NCBI RefSeq assembly: GCF_000722765.2
Contig: NZ_CP028415.1
Location: forward strand, 254,501 to 318,500
DNA length: 64,000 nt
Source: Streptococcus mitis
Lineage (GTDB): Bacteria; Bacillota; Bacilli; Lactobacillales; Streptococcaceae
Reading direction: 5' to 3'
Below the pieces are notes generated by a model. The model was not told where the DNA came from. It did no database searches and was given only the letters and a program-made list of their open reading frames with translations. The position numbers and the translations under genes are program-made. Below, in pieces: positions 37,630 to 47,152 of the stretch (position 1 is its first letter; every line of letters begins with the position of its first letter).

Positions 37630-37785
37630 AGTTGTTTCCTTTGTTGAAAAATTCAATAAGTGTTATTATACTGCTTTGGAAAAAAAGCGTCAAGAGAGGA
37701 CGATGGATTTTAGAATATTTTGTACAGATGAGGAGAGAGGGCAGTTTTTTGGTATAATAGAAGATAGAAAACGAGGTTAGAAGAG

Positions 37786-38559
37786 ATGATTTTTGATACA
37801 CATACACACTTAAATGTAGAAGAATTTGCAGGTCGTGAGGCAGAAGAAATCGCCTTAGCTGCTGATATGGGTGTGACACAGATGAATATTGTTGGTTTTG
37901 ATCAACCAACGATTGAGCGTGCCTTGGAGTTGGTAGATGAGTACGACCAACTCTATGCAACTATTGGTTGGCATCCGACAGAAGCTGGAACTTACACAGA
38001 GGAGATTGAAGCCTACTTGCTTGACAAGCTCAAGCATCCAAAGGTAGTTGCTTTAGGTGAGATTGGTTTGGATTATCATTGGATGACAGCGCCTAAAGAA
38101 GTGCAGGAGCAGGTTTTTCGTCGTCAGATTCAGCTATCTAAGAACTTGGATTTGCCTTTTGTTGTCCATACCCGTGATGCGCTGGAAGATACTTATGAGG
38201 TTATCAAGAGCGAGGGAGTTGGCCCTCGAGGTGGCATTATGCATTCTTTCTCAGGGACTCTTGAATGGGCAGAGAAGTTTGTCGAGCTTGGCATGACTAT
38301 TTCCTTCTCAGGAGTGGTGACTTTTAAGAAGGCAACTGACATCCAAGAAGCAGCTAAAGAGTTACCTTTGGACAAGATTTTGGTGGAGACGGATGCTCCC
38401 TACTTGGCTCCTGTTCCTAAACGTGGTCGCGAAAACAAAACAGCCTACACTCGCTATGTAGTAGATTTTATCGCGGATTTGCGTGGTATGACGACCGAGG
38501 AGTTATCGGCAGCAACGACTGCAAATGCAGAACGAATTTTTGGATTGGATAGCAAGTAA
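37786..38559 (+). CDS. tatD: TatD-family metal-dependent DNase
   Basis: 257-residue TIM-barrel hydrolase with 3'-5' DNase activity in the family. Metal ligands: FDTHTHL, GEIGLDYHW, VHTRDA, MHSFSG and VETDAPYL. Promoter TATAAT near 37755; RBS GAGG. Its stop overlaps the rnmV start (TAATG), the usual streptococcal pairing. Confidence 0.94.
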   Translation: MIFDTHTHLNVEEFAGREAEEIALAADMGVTQMNIVGFDQPTIERALELVDEYDQLYATIGWHPTEAGTYTEEIEAYLLDKLKHPKVVALGEIGLDYHWMTAPKEVQEQVFRRQIQLSKNLDLPFVVHTRDALEDTYEVIKSEGVGPRGGIMHSFSGTLEWAEKFVELGMTISFSGVVTFKKATDIQEAAKELPLDKILVETDAPYLAPVPKRGRENKTAYTRYVVDFIADLRGMTTEELSAATTANAERIFGLDSK

Positions 38560-39125
38560 TGAAAGAAAAAATTTCTCAAGTCATCGTGGTTGAAGGTCGC
38601 GATGATACGGCCAATCTTAAACGTTACTTCGATGTAGAGACCTATGAGACACGAGGTTCTGCCATCAATGAGCAGGATCTAGAGCGGATTCAGCGTCTAC
38701 ACCAACGCCATGGGGTCATTGTCTTTACAGACCCAGATTTTAATGGGGAGCGGATTCGTCGCATGATTATGACGGCCATTCCAACAGTTCAGCATGCCTT
38801 TCTCAAACGAGATGAAGCTGTTCCCAAGTCCAAGACCAAGGGGCGTTCTTTGGGAATTGAGCATGCCAGCTATGAAGACCTGAAAACGGCTCTAGCTCAG
38901 GTGACAGAACAATTTGAACATGAGAGTCAGTTTGACATCAGTCGTAGCGACTTGATTCGCCTTGGTTTTCTAGCAGGAGCAGATAGCCGTAAGCGCAGAG
39001 AATATCTAGGAGAGGCTCTCCGAATCGGCTATTCTAACGGTAAGCAACTCCTCAAGCGCTTAGAGTTGTTTGGGATTACCTTGGCAGAAGTGGAAGAAAC
39101 CATGAAATCTTATGAGAACAGCTAA
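38559..39125 (+). CDS. rnmV: Ribonuclease M5
   Basis: Matures 5S rRNA from its precursor with the help of L18. 188 residues, Toprim domain at the N-terminus (VVEGRDDTANLKRYF, VFTDPDFNGERIRR) with the catalytic Glu and Asp pair. The ATG at 38559 overlaps the tatD stop by one base, so translation is coupled. Confidence 0.94.
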   Translation: MKEKISQVIVVEGRDDTANLKRYFDVETYETRGSAINEQDLERIQRLHQRHGVIVFTDPDFNGERIRRMIMTAIPTVQHAFLKRDEAVPKSKTKGRSLGIEHASYEDLKTALAQVTEQFEHESQFDISRSDLIRLGFLAGADSRKRREYLGEALRIGYSNGKQLLKRLELFGITLAEVEETMKSYENS

Positions 39126-39232
39126 GCAGACCCCAAATGTAAGGGGAATGTGTTACAATATAAGTAAGTAGATTTATGTCAGGGGATTCACTTTGATAAT
39201 ATTTAAATAGATGTTTACAAGGAAAGAGTGAA

Positions 39233-39532
39233 ATGAAAATACGAGTTGATAGAGAATCTATCTGCATGGGGGATGATGTTTTCTCTCATCAGATGGATCT
39301 TGATGTCCCGAAGGATATGACAGTTGAGGAGTTTTGTAGTTTTCTTCAAAAGGACAGATATCTGCCTAGATTGGATACGGAATGGCTTCTACGACATGGT
39401 GGGCAGACAGTAACAAGTTATAATACAGAAACAAAAGAATTGACGAATCCAAATGTTTCTTTAACAGAGCTCATTTATCAGAGTTCAGGAGACAATGAGT
39501 TTGTTTGGATAATAAAACGCCGTTTACACTAG
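39233..39532 (+). CDS. Hypothetical protein, 99 residues
   Basis: Soluble, slightly acidic protein (MKIRVDRESICMGDDVF ... VSLTELIYQSSGDNEFVWIIKRRLH). RBS GGAAAGAG seven bases before ATG; 12 bases before ksgA, so probably co-transcribed with it. I recognise no domain. The preceding 107 bases contain a weak promoter-like stretch only. Confidence 0.75.
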   Translation: MKIRVDRESICMGDDVFSHQMDLDVPKDMTVEEFCSFLQKDRYLPRLDTEWLLRHGGQTVTSYNTETKELTNPNVSLTELIYQSSGDNEFVWIIKRRLH

Positions 39533-39544
39533 AAAAGAGAATAG

Positions 39545-40417
39545 ATGAGAATTGCAGATTATAGCGTGACCAAGGCAGTGCTGGAGCGTCACGGTTTTAC
39601 TTTTAAAAAGTCCTTTGGGCAAAATTTCTTGACGGATACCAATATTTTACAAAAAATCGTGGATACGGCTGAGATTGATGATCAGGTTAATGTCATCGAA
39701 ATCGGGCCAGGGATTGGTGCCTTGACGGAGTTTTTGGCTGAGCGTGCAGCAGAAGTCATGGCTTTTGAGATTGACCATCGTTTGGTGCCTATTTTGGCAG
39801 ATACCTTGCGTGATTTTGACAATGTGACTGTAGTCAACGAGGACATTCTCAAGGTTGATTTGGCGCAACATATCCAGAATTTCAAAAATCCTGACCTGCC
39901 AATCAAGGTAGTGGCTAATTTGCCTTATTACATCACGACACCTATTCTCATGCACTTGATTGAGAGTGGCATTCCGTTTAGTGAGTTTGTCGTCATGATG
40001 CAAAAAGAAGTGGCGGATCGCATCTCCGCTCAACCTAATACCAAGGCTTATGGTAGCTTGTCGATTGCGGTGCAGTATTACATGACTGCCAAGGTTGCCT
40101 TTATCGTGCCTCGCACGGTCTTTGTGCCAGCGCCAAATGTGGATTCAGCCATCTTGAAAATGGTGCGTCGTCCAGAGCCAGCCGTAGCAGTGGAAGACGA
40201 GAACTTCTTCTTTAAGGTTTCTAAGGCTAGTTTCACCCATCGCCGCAAGACCTTATGGAATAACCTGACAGGTTACTTTGGCAAGACTGAGGAAGTTAAG
40301 GACAAGCTGACCAAGGCTTTGGACCAAGCAGGCTTGTCACCAAGTGTACGTGGTGAAGCTCTCAGCTTGGCAGAATTTGCCAGCCTAGCAGATGCACTTA
40401 AAGGGCAAGGACTCTAA
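39545..40417 (+). CDS. rsmA: 16S rRNA dimethyladenosine transferase KsgA/RsmA
   Basis: Dimethylates the two adjacent adenines in the 16S 3' hairpin as a late 30S checkpoint. 290 residues, SAM-binding motif [16 protein letters not shown] (near 50), catalytic NLPYYITTP (near 124), C-terminal [33 protein letters not shown]. Start of a compact gene string that runs to yhaM. Confidence 0.96.
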   Translation: MRIADYSVTKAVLERHGFTFKKSFGQNFLTDTNILQKIVDTAEIDDQVNVIEIGPGIGALTEFLAERAAEVMAFEIDHRLVPILADTLRDFDNVTVVNEDILKVDLAQHIQNFKNPDLPIKVVANLPYYITTPILMHLIESGIPFSEFVVMMQKEVADRISAQPNTKAYGSLSIAVQYYMTAKVAFIVPRTVFVPAPNVDSAILKMVRRPEPAVAVEDENFFFKVSKASFTHRRKTLWNNLTGYFGKTEEVKDKLTKALDQAGLSPSVRGEALSLAEFASLADALKGQGL

Positions 40418-40418
40418 G

Positions 40419-41297
40419 ATGCAGGGACAAATCATTAAAGCCTTGGCTGGGTTCTACTATGTAGAGAGTGAGGGCCAAGTCTATCAAACACGAGCGCGTG
40501 GAAATTTCCGTAAAAAAGGTCATACCCCTTACGTTGGGGACTGGGTAGATTTCTCTGCCGAGGAAAATTCAGAGGGCTATATCCTCAAGATTCATGAACG
40601 GAAAAACAGTCTGGTCCGTCCGCCCATTGTCAATATTGACCAAGCTGTAGTAATCATGTCCGTCAAGGAACCTGATTTTAACAGCAATTTGTTGGATCGT
40701 TTCTTAGTTCTTTTGGAACACAAGGGTATTCATCCCATCGTCTATATTTCTAAGATGGACCTACTGGAAGATAGAGGGGAACTGGATTTTTATAAACAGA
40801 CTTATGGTGACATCGGCTATGACTTTGTGACTAGTAAAGAGGAACTATTGCCTTTGTTAACAGGCAAGGTTACAGTCTTTATGGGACAGACAGGTGTTGG
40901 GAAATCAACTCTTCTCAATAAAATCGCACCAGATCTCAATCTTGAAACAGGAGAAATCTCAGACAGTCTGGGTCGTGGGCGTCACACCACTCGAGCTGTT
41001 AGTTTTTACAACCTCAATGGGGGTAAAATCGCAGACACACCAGGCTTTTCATCACTGGATTATGAAGTATCAACGGCTGAAGACCTCAATCAGGCATTTC
41101 CAGAGATTGCCACTATCAGTCGAGACTGCAAATTCCGCACTTGTACCCATACCCATGAGCCTTCTTGTGCGGTCAAGCCAGCTGTAGAAGAAGGTACCAT
41201 TGCGCCCTTCCGTTTTGATAACTACCTGCAATTCCTTAGCGAAATTGAAAATCGTAGAGAAACCTACAAAAAAGTCAGCAAAAAAATTCCAAAATAA
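40419..41297 (+). CDS. rsgA: Ribosome small-subunit GTPase RsgA
   Basis: Circularly permuted GTPase that helps 30S maturation. 292 residues: OB fold (about 1-65), GTPase domain with G4 before G1 (YISKMDL, then [22 protein letters not shown]), and a C-terminal zinc finger ([14 protein letters not shown]). The start at 40419, one base after the ksgA stop, gives the family N-terminus [15 protein letters not shown]; the pair both act on the 30S subunit. Confidence 0.95.
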   Translation: MQGQIIKALAGFYYVESEGQVYQTRARGNFRKKGHTPYVGDWVDFSAEENSEGYILKIHERKNSLVRPPIVNIDQAVVIMSVKEPDFNSNLLDRFLVLLEHKGIHPIVYISKMDLLEDRGELDFYKQTYGDIGYDFVTSKEELLPLLTGKVTVFMGQTGVGKSTLLNKIAPDLNLETGEISDSLGRGRHTTRAVSFYNLNGGKIADTPGFSSLDYEVSTAEDLNQAFPEIATISRDCKFRTCTHTHEPSCAVKPAVEEGTIAPFRFDNYLQFLSEIENRRETYKKVSKKIPK

Positions 41298-41307
41298 GGA
41301 GAAACCT

Positions 41308-41964
41308 ATGTCTCAATACAAGATTGCTCCGTCAATTCTGGCAGCAGATTATGCCAACTTTGAACGTGAAATCAAACGTCTAGAAGCAACTGGGGCAGAA
41401 TATGCCCATATCGATATTATGGATGGTCATTTTGTGCCACAAATCAGTTTTGGTGCGGGTGTGGTCGAGAGCCTTCGTCCTCATAGTAAAATGGTTTTCG
41501 ATTGCCACTTGATGGTGTCAAACCCTGAGCATCATTTAGAAGATTTTGCGCGTGCAGGTGCAGATATCATCAGTATCCATGTAGAAGCAACACCCCATAT
41601 CCATGGTGCCCTCCAAAAAATTCGTTCACTCGGTGTCAAGCCTTCAGTCGTTATCAATCCTGGTACGCCTGTTGAAGCTATCCAGCACGTCCTTCATCTA
41701 GTTGACCAAGTTTTAGTCATGACGGTTAATCCAGGTTTTGGTGGGCAAGCCTTTCTGCCAGAAACCATGGATAAAGTCCGTGAGTTGGTTGCACTTCGTG
41801 AGGAAAAAGGTTTGAACTTTGAAATCGAAGTGGATGGTGGGATTGATGATAAAACGATTGCTCAAGCTAAAGAAGCTGGTGCGACTGTTTTTGTAGCAGG
41901 TTCCTATGTCTTTAAGGGAGATGTCAATGAGCGAGTACAAACTCTCAGAAAACAACTGGACTAA
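41308..41964 (+). CDS. rpe: Ribulose-phosphate 3-epimerase
   Basis: Pentose phosphate enzyme, ribulose-5-P to xylulose-5-P. 218 residues, (beta/alpha)8 barrel with IAPSILAADYANF, HIDIMDGHFVP, VMTVNPGFGGQ and EVDGGID. The start at 41308 follows AAGGAGA; the frame extends upstream within rsgA but without an RBS. It overlaps thiN by 38 bases. Confidence 0.96.
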   Translation: MSQYKIAPSILAADYANFEREIKRLEATGAEYAHIDIMDGHFVPQISFGAGVVESLRPHSKMVFDCHLMVSNPEHHLEDFARAGADIISIHVEATPHIHGALQKIRSLGVKPSVVINPGTPVEAIQHVLHLVDQVLVMTVNPGFGGQAFLPETMDKVRELVALREEKGLNFEIEVDGGIDDKTIAQAKEAGATVFVAGSYVFKGDVNERVQTLRKQLD

Positions 41965-42589
41965 GGTTGCCGTTTTTGCAGGCGGAGACCGTGGTCATTA
42001 TCGGACGGACTTTGATGCTTTTGTTGGTGTGGATCGAGGCTCGCTCTGGGTCTTGGAAGAAGACTTGCCTCTTGCTCTAGCAGTTGGAGATTTTGATTCT
42101 GTGACGGAAGAAGAGCGACAGGTGATTCAAAAACGTGCCCAGCATTTTGTTCAAGCCCGACCAGAAAAAGATGATACAGATTTGGAATTGGCTCTCTTAA
42201 CCATCTTTGAGCAAAATCCTCAGGCTGAGGTTACTATTTTCGGTGCTTTGGGAGGTCGTATTGACCATATGCTGGCTAACGTCTTTCTACCTAGCAATCC
42301 CAAGTTGGTACCTTATATGCGCCAGATAGCGATTGAGGATGGGCAAAATTTGATTGCCTATTGTCCAGAAGGGACCAGTCAGCTACATCCCCGTTCAGAC
42401 TACGACTATCTTGCCTTTATGCCGGTTCGGGATAGCCAGCTGACTATTCTTGGTGCCAAGTATGAGTTGACAGAGGAAAATTTTTTCTTTAAAAAAGTGT
42501 ACGCTTCTAACGAATATATAGATAGGGAAGTGTCGGTGACTTGCCCAGATGGCTATGTGGTCGTGCTGCATAGTAAGGACAGGAGGTAG
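41927..42589 (+). CDS. thiN: Thiamine diphosphokinase
   Basis: Makes thiamine diphosphate from thiamine and ATP. 220 residues; motifs VDRGSLWVLEEDLPLALAVGDFDSV, PEKDDTDLELAL and GALGGRIDHMLANV. The ATG at 41927 lies inside the 3' end of rpe; AGGGAG is seven bases upstream. Overlap points to translational coupling. Confidence 0.92.
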   Translation: MSEYKLSENNWTKVAVFAGGDRGHYRTDFDAFVGVDRGSLWVLEEDLPLALAVGDFDSVTEEERQVIQKRAQHFVQARPEKDDTDLELALLTIFEQNPQAEVTIFGALGGRIDHMLANVFLPSNPKLVPYMRQIAIEDGQNLIAYCPEGTSQLHPRSDYDYLAFMPVRDSQLTILGAKYELTEENFFFKKVYASNEYIDREVSVTCPDGYVVVLHSKDRR

Positions 42590-42590
42590 G

Positions 42591-43847
42591 ATGGAAAGTT
42601 TACTTGTTCTATTATTGATTGCCAACCTAGCTGGTATCTTTCTGATTTGGCAAAGGCAGGATAAGCAGGAAAAACATCTAAGTAAGAGCTTGGAGGATCA
42701 GGCAGATCACTTGTCAGACCAGTTGGATTACCGCTTTGAACAAGCAAGACAAGCCAGCCAGTTAGATCAAAAAGATTTGGAAGTGGCTGTCAGTGACCGT
42801 TTGCAAGAAGTGAGAATCGAATTGCATCAAGGCCTGACTCAAGTTCGTCAAGAAATGACAGATAATCTCCTCCAAACCAGAGATAAGACCGACCAACGCC
42901 TTCAAGCCTTGCAGGAATCAAATGAGCAACGCTTGGAACAAATGCGTCAGACGGTCGAGGAAAAGTTAGAAAAGACCTTGCAAACACGCTTGCAGGCTTC
43001 CTTTGAGACAGTTTCCAAACAACTGGAGTCTGTCAATCGAGGCCTTGGAGAAATGCAGACGGTGGCTCGCGATGTCGGTGCTCTCAACAAGGTTCTCTCT
43101 GGAACCAAAACACGAGGGATTCTGGGAGAATTGCAACTGGGGCAAATCATCGAAGACATCATGACTCCTGCCCAGTACGAAAGAGAATACACAACGGTTG
43201 AAAACTCCAGTGAACGAGTGGAGTATGCCATCAAGTTACCTGGACAGGGAGACCAGGAATACGTTTATCTACCGATTGACTCCAAGTTTCCACTGGCAGA
43301 TTATTATCGCCTAGAAGAAGCCTATGAAGCAGGTGACAAGGATGAAATCGAACGCTGTCGTAAGTCACTCCTAGCAAGTGTCAAGCGCTTTGCCAAGGAT
43401 ATCAAGAGCAAGTACATAGCACCGCCTCGGACTACCAATTTTGGAGTTTTATTTGTCCCTACCGAAGGTCTCTACTCAGAAATTGTCCGTAATCCTGTCT
43501 TCTTTGATGATTTGAGACGGGAGGAACAGATTATTGTCGCAGGTCCAAGTACCCTATCAGCCCTGCTTAACTCTCTATCAGTTGGCTTCAAGACTCTCAA
43601 TATCCAAAAGAGTGCCGACCATATTAGCAAGACTCTTGCCAGTGTCAAGACTGAATTTGGCAAGTTTGGTGGCATTCTGGTCAAGGCACAAAAACACCTC
43701 CAACATGCCTCTGGCAATATTGATGAACTATTAAACCGTCGTACCACAGCTATCGAGCGGACGCTCCGTCACATTGAGTTGTCAGAAGGTGAGCCTGCGC
43801 TTGATCTACTCCATTTCCAAGAAAATGAGGAAGAATATGAAGATTAG
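42591..43847 (+). CDS. rmuC: DNA recombination protein RmuC
   Basis: 418 residues: N-terminal membrane segment (ESLLVLLLIANLAGIFLIW), a long coiled coil rich in Gln, Glu and Arg (about 30-160), and the nuclease-like RmuC domain (GILGELQLGQIIEDIM ... FPLADYYRL ... YIAPPRTTNFGVLFVPTEGLY). Loss of RmuC in E. coli raises inversion frequency. Start 42591 follows AGGAGGTAGG. It overlaps the next gene by 11 bases. Confidence 0.93.
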   Translation: MESLLVLLLIANLAGIFLIWQRQDKQEKHLSKSLEDQADHLSDQLDYRFEQARQASQLDQKDLEVAVSDRLQEVRIELHQGLTQVRQEMTDNLLQTRDKTDQRLQALQESNEQRLEQMRQTVEEKLEKTLQTRLQASFETVSKQLESVNRGLGEMQTVARDVGALNKVLSGTKTRGILGELQLGQIIEDIMTPAQYEREYTTVENSSERVEYAIKLPGQGDQEYVYLPIDSKFPLADYYRLEEAYEAGDKDEIERCRKSLLASVKRFAKDIKSKYIAPPRTTNFGVLFVPTEGLYSEIVRNPVFFDDLRREEQIIVAGPSTLSALLNSLSVGFKTLNIQKSADHISKTLASVKTEFGKFGGILVKAQKHLQHASGNIDELLNRRTTAIERTLRHIELSEGEPALDLLHFQENEEEYED

Positions 43848-44778
43848 TCACATGAAAAAAGATGAGCTGTTTGAAGGCTTTTACCTAATCAAGTCAGCTG
43901 ACCTGAGACAAACTCGCGCTGGGAAAAACTACCTAGCTTTTACCTTCCAAGATGATAGTGGCGAGATTGAAGGGAAACTCTGGGATGCCCAACCTCATAA
44001 CGTTGAGGCCTATACTGCAGGTAAGGTTGTCCACATGAAAGGACGCCGAGAAGTTTATAACAACACCCCTCAAGTCAATCAAATTACCCTTCGCCTGCCT
44101 CAACCTGGTGAACCCAATGACCCAGCTGATTTCAAGGTCAAGTCGCCAGTTGATGTCAAGGAAATCCGTGACTACATGTCGCAAATGATTTTTAAAATTG
44201 AAAATCCTGTCTGGCAACGAATTGTCCGAAAGCTCTACACCAAGTATGATAAGGAATTCTACTCCTATCCAGCTGCCAAGACTAATCACCATGCCTTTGA
44301 AACGGGTTTGGCCTATCATACGGCGACCATGGTGCGTTTGGCAGATGCTATTAGCGAAGTTTATCCTCAGCTCAATAAGAGCCTGCTCTATGCGGGGATT
44401 ATGCTGCATGACTTAGCTAAAGTCATTGAGTTGACGGGACCAGATCAGACCGAATACACAGTTAGAGGCAATCTCCTTGGGCATATTGCTCTAATTGATA
44501 GCGAAATTACCAAGACAGTTATGGAACTCGGTATCGATGATACCAAGGAAGAAGTCGTTCTGCTTCGTCACGTCATCCTTAGTCACCACGGCTTGCTTGA
44601 GTATGGAAGTCCAGTCCGTCCACGCATTATGGAAGCAGAGATTATCCATATGATTGATAATCTGGATGCAAGCATGATGATGATGTCAACAGCTCTGGCT
44701 TTGGTGGATAAAGGAGAGATGACCAATAAAATCTTCGCTATGGACAATCGTTCCTTCTATAAACCAGATTTAGATTAA
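43837..44778 (+). CDS. yhaM: 3'-5' exoribonuclease YhaM
   Basis: 313 residues: N-terminal OB fold (KNYLAFTFQDDSGEIEGKLWDA) and HD hydrolase domain (NHHAFETGLAYHTATMVRLAD ... MLHDLAKVIEL ... HHGLLEYGSPVRPRIMEAEIIH). Family members trim RNA and DNA 3' ends. The start at 43837 is inside rmuC with GAGGAAG upstream; a second ATG at 43852 is possible. Terminator follows, closing the gene string. Confidence 0.9.
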   Translation: MKISHMKKDELFEGFYLIKSADLRQTRAGKNYLAFTFQDDSGEIEGKLWDAQPHNVEAYTAGKVVHMKGRREVYNNTPQVNQITLRLPQPGEPNDPADFKVKSPVDVKEIRDYMSQMIFKIENPVWQRIVRKLYTKYDKEFYSYPAAKTNHHAFETGLAYHTATMVRLADAISEVYPQLNKSLLYAGIMLHDLAKVIELTGPDQTEYTVRGNLLGHIALIDSEITKTVMELGIDDTKEEVVLLRHVILSHHGLLEYGSPVRPRIMEAEIIHMIDNLDASMMMMSTALALVDKGEMTNKIFAMDNRSFYKPDLD

Positions 44779-44787
44779 TAATTTAAG

Positions 44788-44826
44788 AAAAACGAGCATT
44801 TTTAGGATAAGAATGTTCGTTTTTTT
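44788..44826 (+). terminator. Terminator after yhaM
   Basis: Stem AAAACGAGCATT / AATGTTCGTTTT with an 11-base loop and a long T run. It precedes the purR -10 (TATAAT near 44840). Confidence 0.85.
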
Positions 44827-44882
44827 ATGTGAATATGGTATAATAGATAAAATATCAAAATTAAATGAAGTGGGAAATAGAA

Positions 44883-45710
44883 ATGAAATTAAGAAGAAGT
44901 GATCGGATGGTTGTTATTTCCAACTATTTGATTAATAATCCTTATAAACTAACTAGTCTCAATACTTTTGCTGAAAAGTATGAATCTGCTAAATCATCCA
45001 TCTCAGAGGATATCGTCATTATCAAACGTGCCTTTGAGGAAATTGAAATCGGTCATATCCAGACAGTAACTGGTGCTGGTGGTGGTGTCATTTTCACACC
45101 ATCAATCTCAAGCCATGATGCCAAGGAAATGGTTGAGGACTTGCGTGCCAAGTTGTCAGAAAGTGACCGTATCTTGCCAGGTGGCTATATCTACCTGTCT
45201 GATTTGCTTAGCACACCAGCTATCTTGAAAAATATTGGACGCATTATTGCCAAGAGCTTTATGGACCAAAAAATCGACGCGGTTATGACCGTAGCGACTA
45301 AGGGTGTTCCACTTGCAAATGCAGTTGCCAATGTCCTCAATGTTCCTTTTGTTATTGTGCGCCGCGACCTGAAAATTACCGAAGGTTCAACTGTCAGCGT
45401 CAACTATGTATCCGGTTCAAGTGGTGACCGTATCGAGAAAATGTTCCTTTCAAAACGCAGTCTCAAGGCTGGCAGCCGTGTCTTGATTGTGGATGACTTC
45501 TTGAAAGGTGGCGGAACTGTCAACGGGATGATCAGTCTCTTGCGTGAGTTTGATTCAGAATTGGCAGGTGTAGCGGTCTTTGCGGATAATGCTCAAGAAG
45601 AACGCGAAAAGCAGTTTGACTACAAGTCACTCTTGAAAGTAACCAATATTGATGTCAAGAACCAAGCCATCGATGTTGAGGTTGGCAATATCTTTGACGA
45701 AGATAAATAA
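44883..45710 (+). CDS. purR: Pur operon repressor PurR
   Basis: 275 residues: N-terminal winged helix (MKLRRSDRMVVISNYLINNPYKLTSLNTFAEKYESAKSSISEDI) and a phosphoribosyltransferase-like domain that senses PRPP (VLIVDDFLKGGGTVNGM). In streptococci it controls purine synthesis genes via PurBox sites. No clear PurBox is seen in front of its own start. The ATG at 44883 gives the family N-terminus. Confidence 0.95.
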   Translation: MKLRRSDRMVVISNYLINNPYKLTSLNTFAEKYESAKSSISEDIVIIKRAFEEIEIGHIQTVTGAGGGVIFTPSISSHDAKEMVEDLRAKLSESDRILPGGYIYLSDLLSTPAILKNIGRIIAKSFMDQKIDAVMTVATKGVPLANAVANVLNVPFVIVRRDLKITEGSTVSVNYVSGSSGDRIEKMFLSKRSLKAGSRVLIVDDFLKGGGTVNGMISLLREFDSELAGVAVFADNAQEEREKQFDYKSLLKVTNIDVKNQAIDVEVGNIFDEDK

Positions 45711-45721
45711 GAGATAGAACT

Positions 45722-45754
45722 AAAGGTTGGAACGATTGTCCCAGCCTTTCTTTG
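45722..45754 (+). terminator. Terminator after purR
   Basis: Stem AAAGGTTGG / CCAGCCTTT followed by CTTTG. Confidence 0.7.
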
Positions 45755-45776
45755 CAAATAGAATAGAAGGAAACTT

Positions 45777-47027
45777 ATGAAGACACCATTTATCAATAAA
45801 GAAGACTTAGAAGCGATTGTTGCCGAGTTCCCGACTCCCTTTCACTTGTATGATGAGAAGGGAATTCGTGAGAAGGCAAGAGCCGTCAACCAAGCCTTTT
45901 CGTGGAACAAGGGCTTTAAGGAATATTTTGCAGTGAAGGCTACTCCAACCCCAGCTATTTTGAAAATTCTCCAAGAGGAAGGTTGCGGTGTGGACTGCTC
46001 TAGTTATGTGGAGCTTTTGATGAGTCATAAATTGAATTTCCCTGGTTCTGAGATCATGTTCTCTTCTAACAACACGCCAGACAAGGAATACGCCTATGCA
46101 CGTGAATTGGGTGCGACCATTAACTTGGATGCCTTTGAAGATATTGAACATCTAGAGCGTGCAGCAGGCATTCCAGAAATTATCTCTTGTCGTTACAATC
46201 CTGGAGGCGTTTTTGAACTAGGGACAGACATTATGGACAATCCTGGAGAAGCCAAGTTTGGCATGACCAAGGACCAGCTATTTGAAGCTTTTGCCATTTT
46301 GAAGGAAAAAGGAACCAAGACTTTTGGGATTCACTCCTTCCTAGCGTCCAATACCGTGACCCATCTCTATTATCCAGAGTTGGCGCGTCAGCTTTTTGAA
46401 TTGGCTGTTGAAATCAAGGAAAAGTTGGGCATTTCGCTAGACTTTATCAATCTTTCTGGCGGTATTGGTGTCAATTATCGTCCTGAGCAGGAACCAAATG
46501 ATATTGCCTTGATTGGTGAGGGAGTTCGTAAGGTGTATGAAGAGGTTCTTACGCCAGCAGGTCTTGGTCAGGTTAAGATTTTCACCGAATTGGGTCGCTT
46601 TATGTTAGCTCCTCATGGGGCTCTAGTCACAAGAGTCACTCATAAGAAGAAAACCTACCGTACCTATCTAGGTGTGGATGCATCAGCAGTCAATCTCATG
46701 CGTCCAGCCATGTATGGAGCCTACCACCATATTACTAACGTAACCCATCCAGATGGACCAGCTGAAGTGGTAGATGTGGTAGGATCTCTCTGCGAAAATA
46801 ATGATAAATTTGCAGTGAATCGCGAACTGCCTCATACAGAAATAGGTGATTTGCTAGTCATTCATGATACAGGTGCTCACGGTTTTTCAATGGGCTACCA
46901 GTACAATGCCAAACTTCGCTCTGCGGAAATCCTTTATACTGAAGAAGGCAAAGCCCGTCAAATCCGCCGTGCAGAGCGCCCTGAGGACTATTTTGCAACC
47001 TTGTATGGTTTTGATTTTGAAGAATAA
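45777..47027 (+). CDS. lysA: Diaminopimelate decarboxylase
   Basis: PLP enzyme of the alanine racemase fold that makes lysine from meso-diaminopimelate. 416 residues. PLP lysine in EYFAVKATPTPAIL (near 54), SLC residue motif VGSLCENNDKF, and glycine loop LSGGIGVNY. Carboxynorspermidine decarboxylases are related, but the motif set and neighbours fit LysA better. RBS AAGGAAA. Lysine is also the peptidoglycan cross-linking residue in these bacteria. Confidence 0.85.
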   Translation: MKTPFINKEDLEAIVAEFPTPFHLYDEKGIREKARAVNQAFSWNKGFKEYFAVKATPTPAILKILQEEGCGVDCSSYVELLMSHKLNFPGSEIMFSSNNTPDKEYAYARELGATINLDAFEDIEHLERAAGIPEIISCRYNPGGVFELGTDIMDNPGEAKFGMTKDQLFEAFAILKEKGTKTFGIHSFLASNTVTHLYYPELARQLFELAVEIKEKLGISLDFINLSGGIGVNYRPEQEPNDIALIGEGVRKVYEEVLTPAGLGQVKIFTELGRFMLAPHGALVTRVTHKKKTYRTYLGVDASAVNLMRPAMYGAYHHITNVTHPDGPAEVVDVVGSLCENNDKFAVNRELPHTEIGDLLVIHDTGAHGFSMGYQYNAKLRSAEILYTEEGKARQIRRAERPEDYFATLYGFDFEE

Positions 47028-47090
47028 AATGATAATTAATTGAAAATGAAATTGAAAAACAGATTGCTTTCTAAAAAATAGGCAAAAATC

Positions 47091-47138
47091 TTGTTTTTCC
47101 TTCAAGTCGTGATATAATAAAACTATAAAACGTTTTCA
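47091..47138 (+). promoter_or_regulatory. pflA promoter with cre-like site
   Basis: -35 TTGTTT (47091-47096), 16-base spacer, -10 TATAAT (47113-47118). ATAAAACGTTTTCA (47125-47138) is a near-palindromic catabolite-responsive element placed just after the predicted transcription start, a position where CcpA usually represses. Confidence 0.6.
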
Positions 47139-47152
47139 AGGAAGGTAACGAT

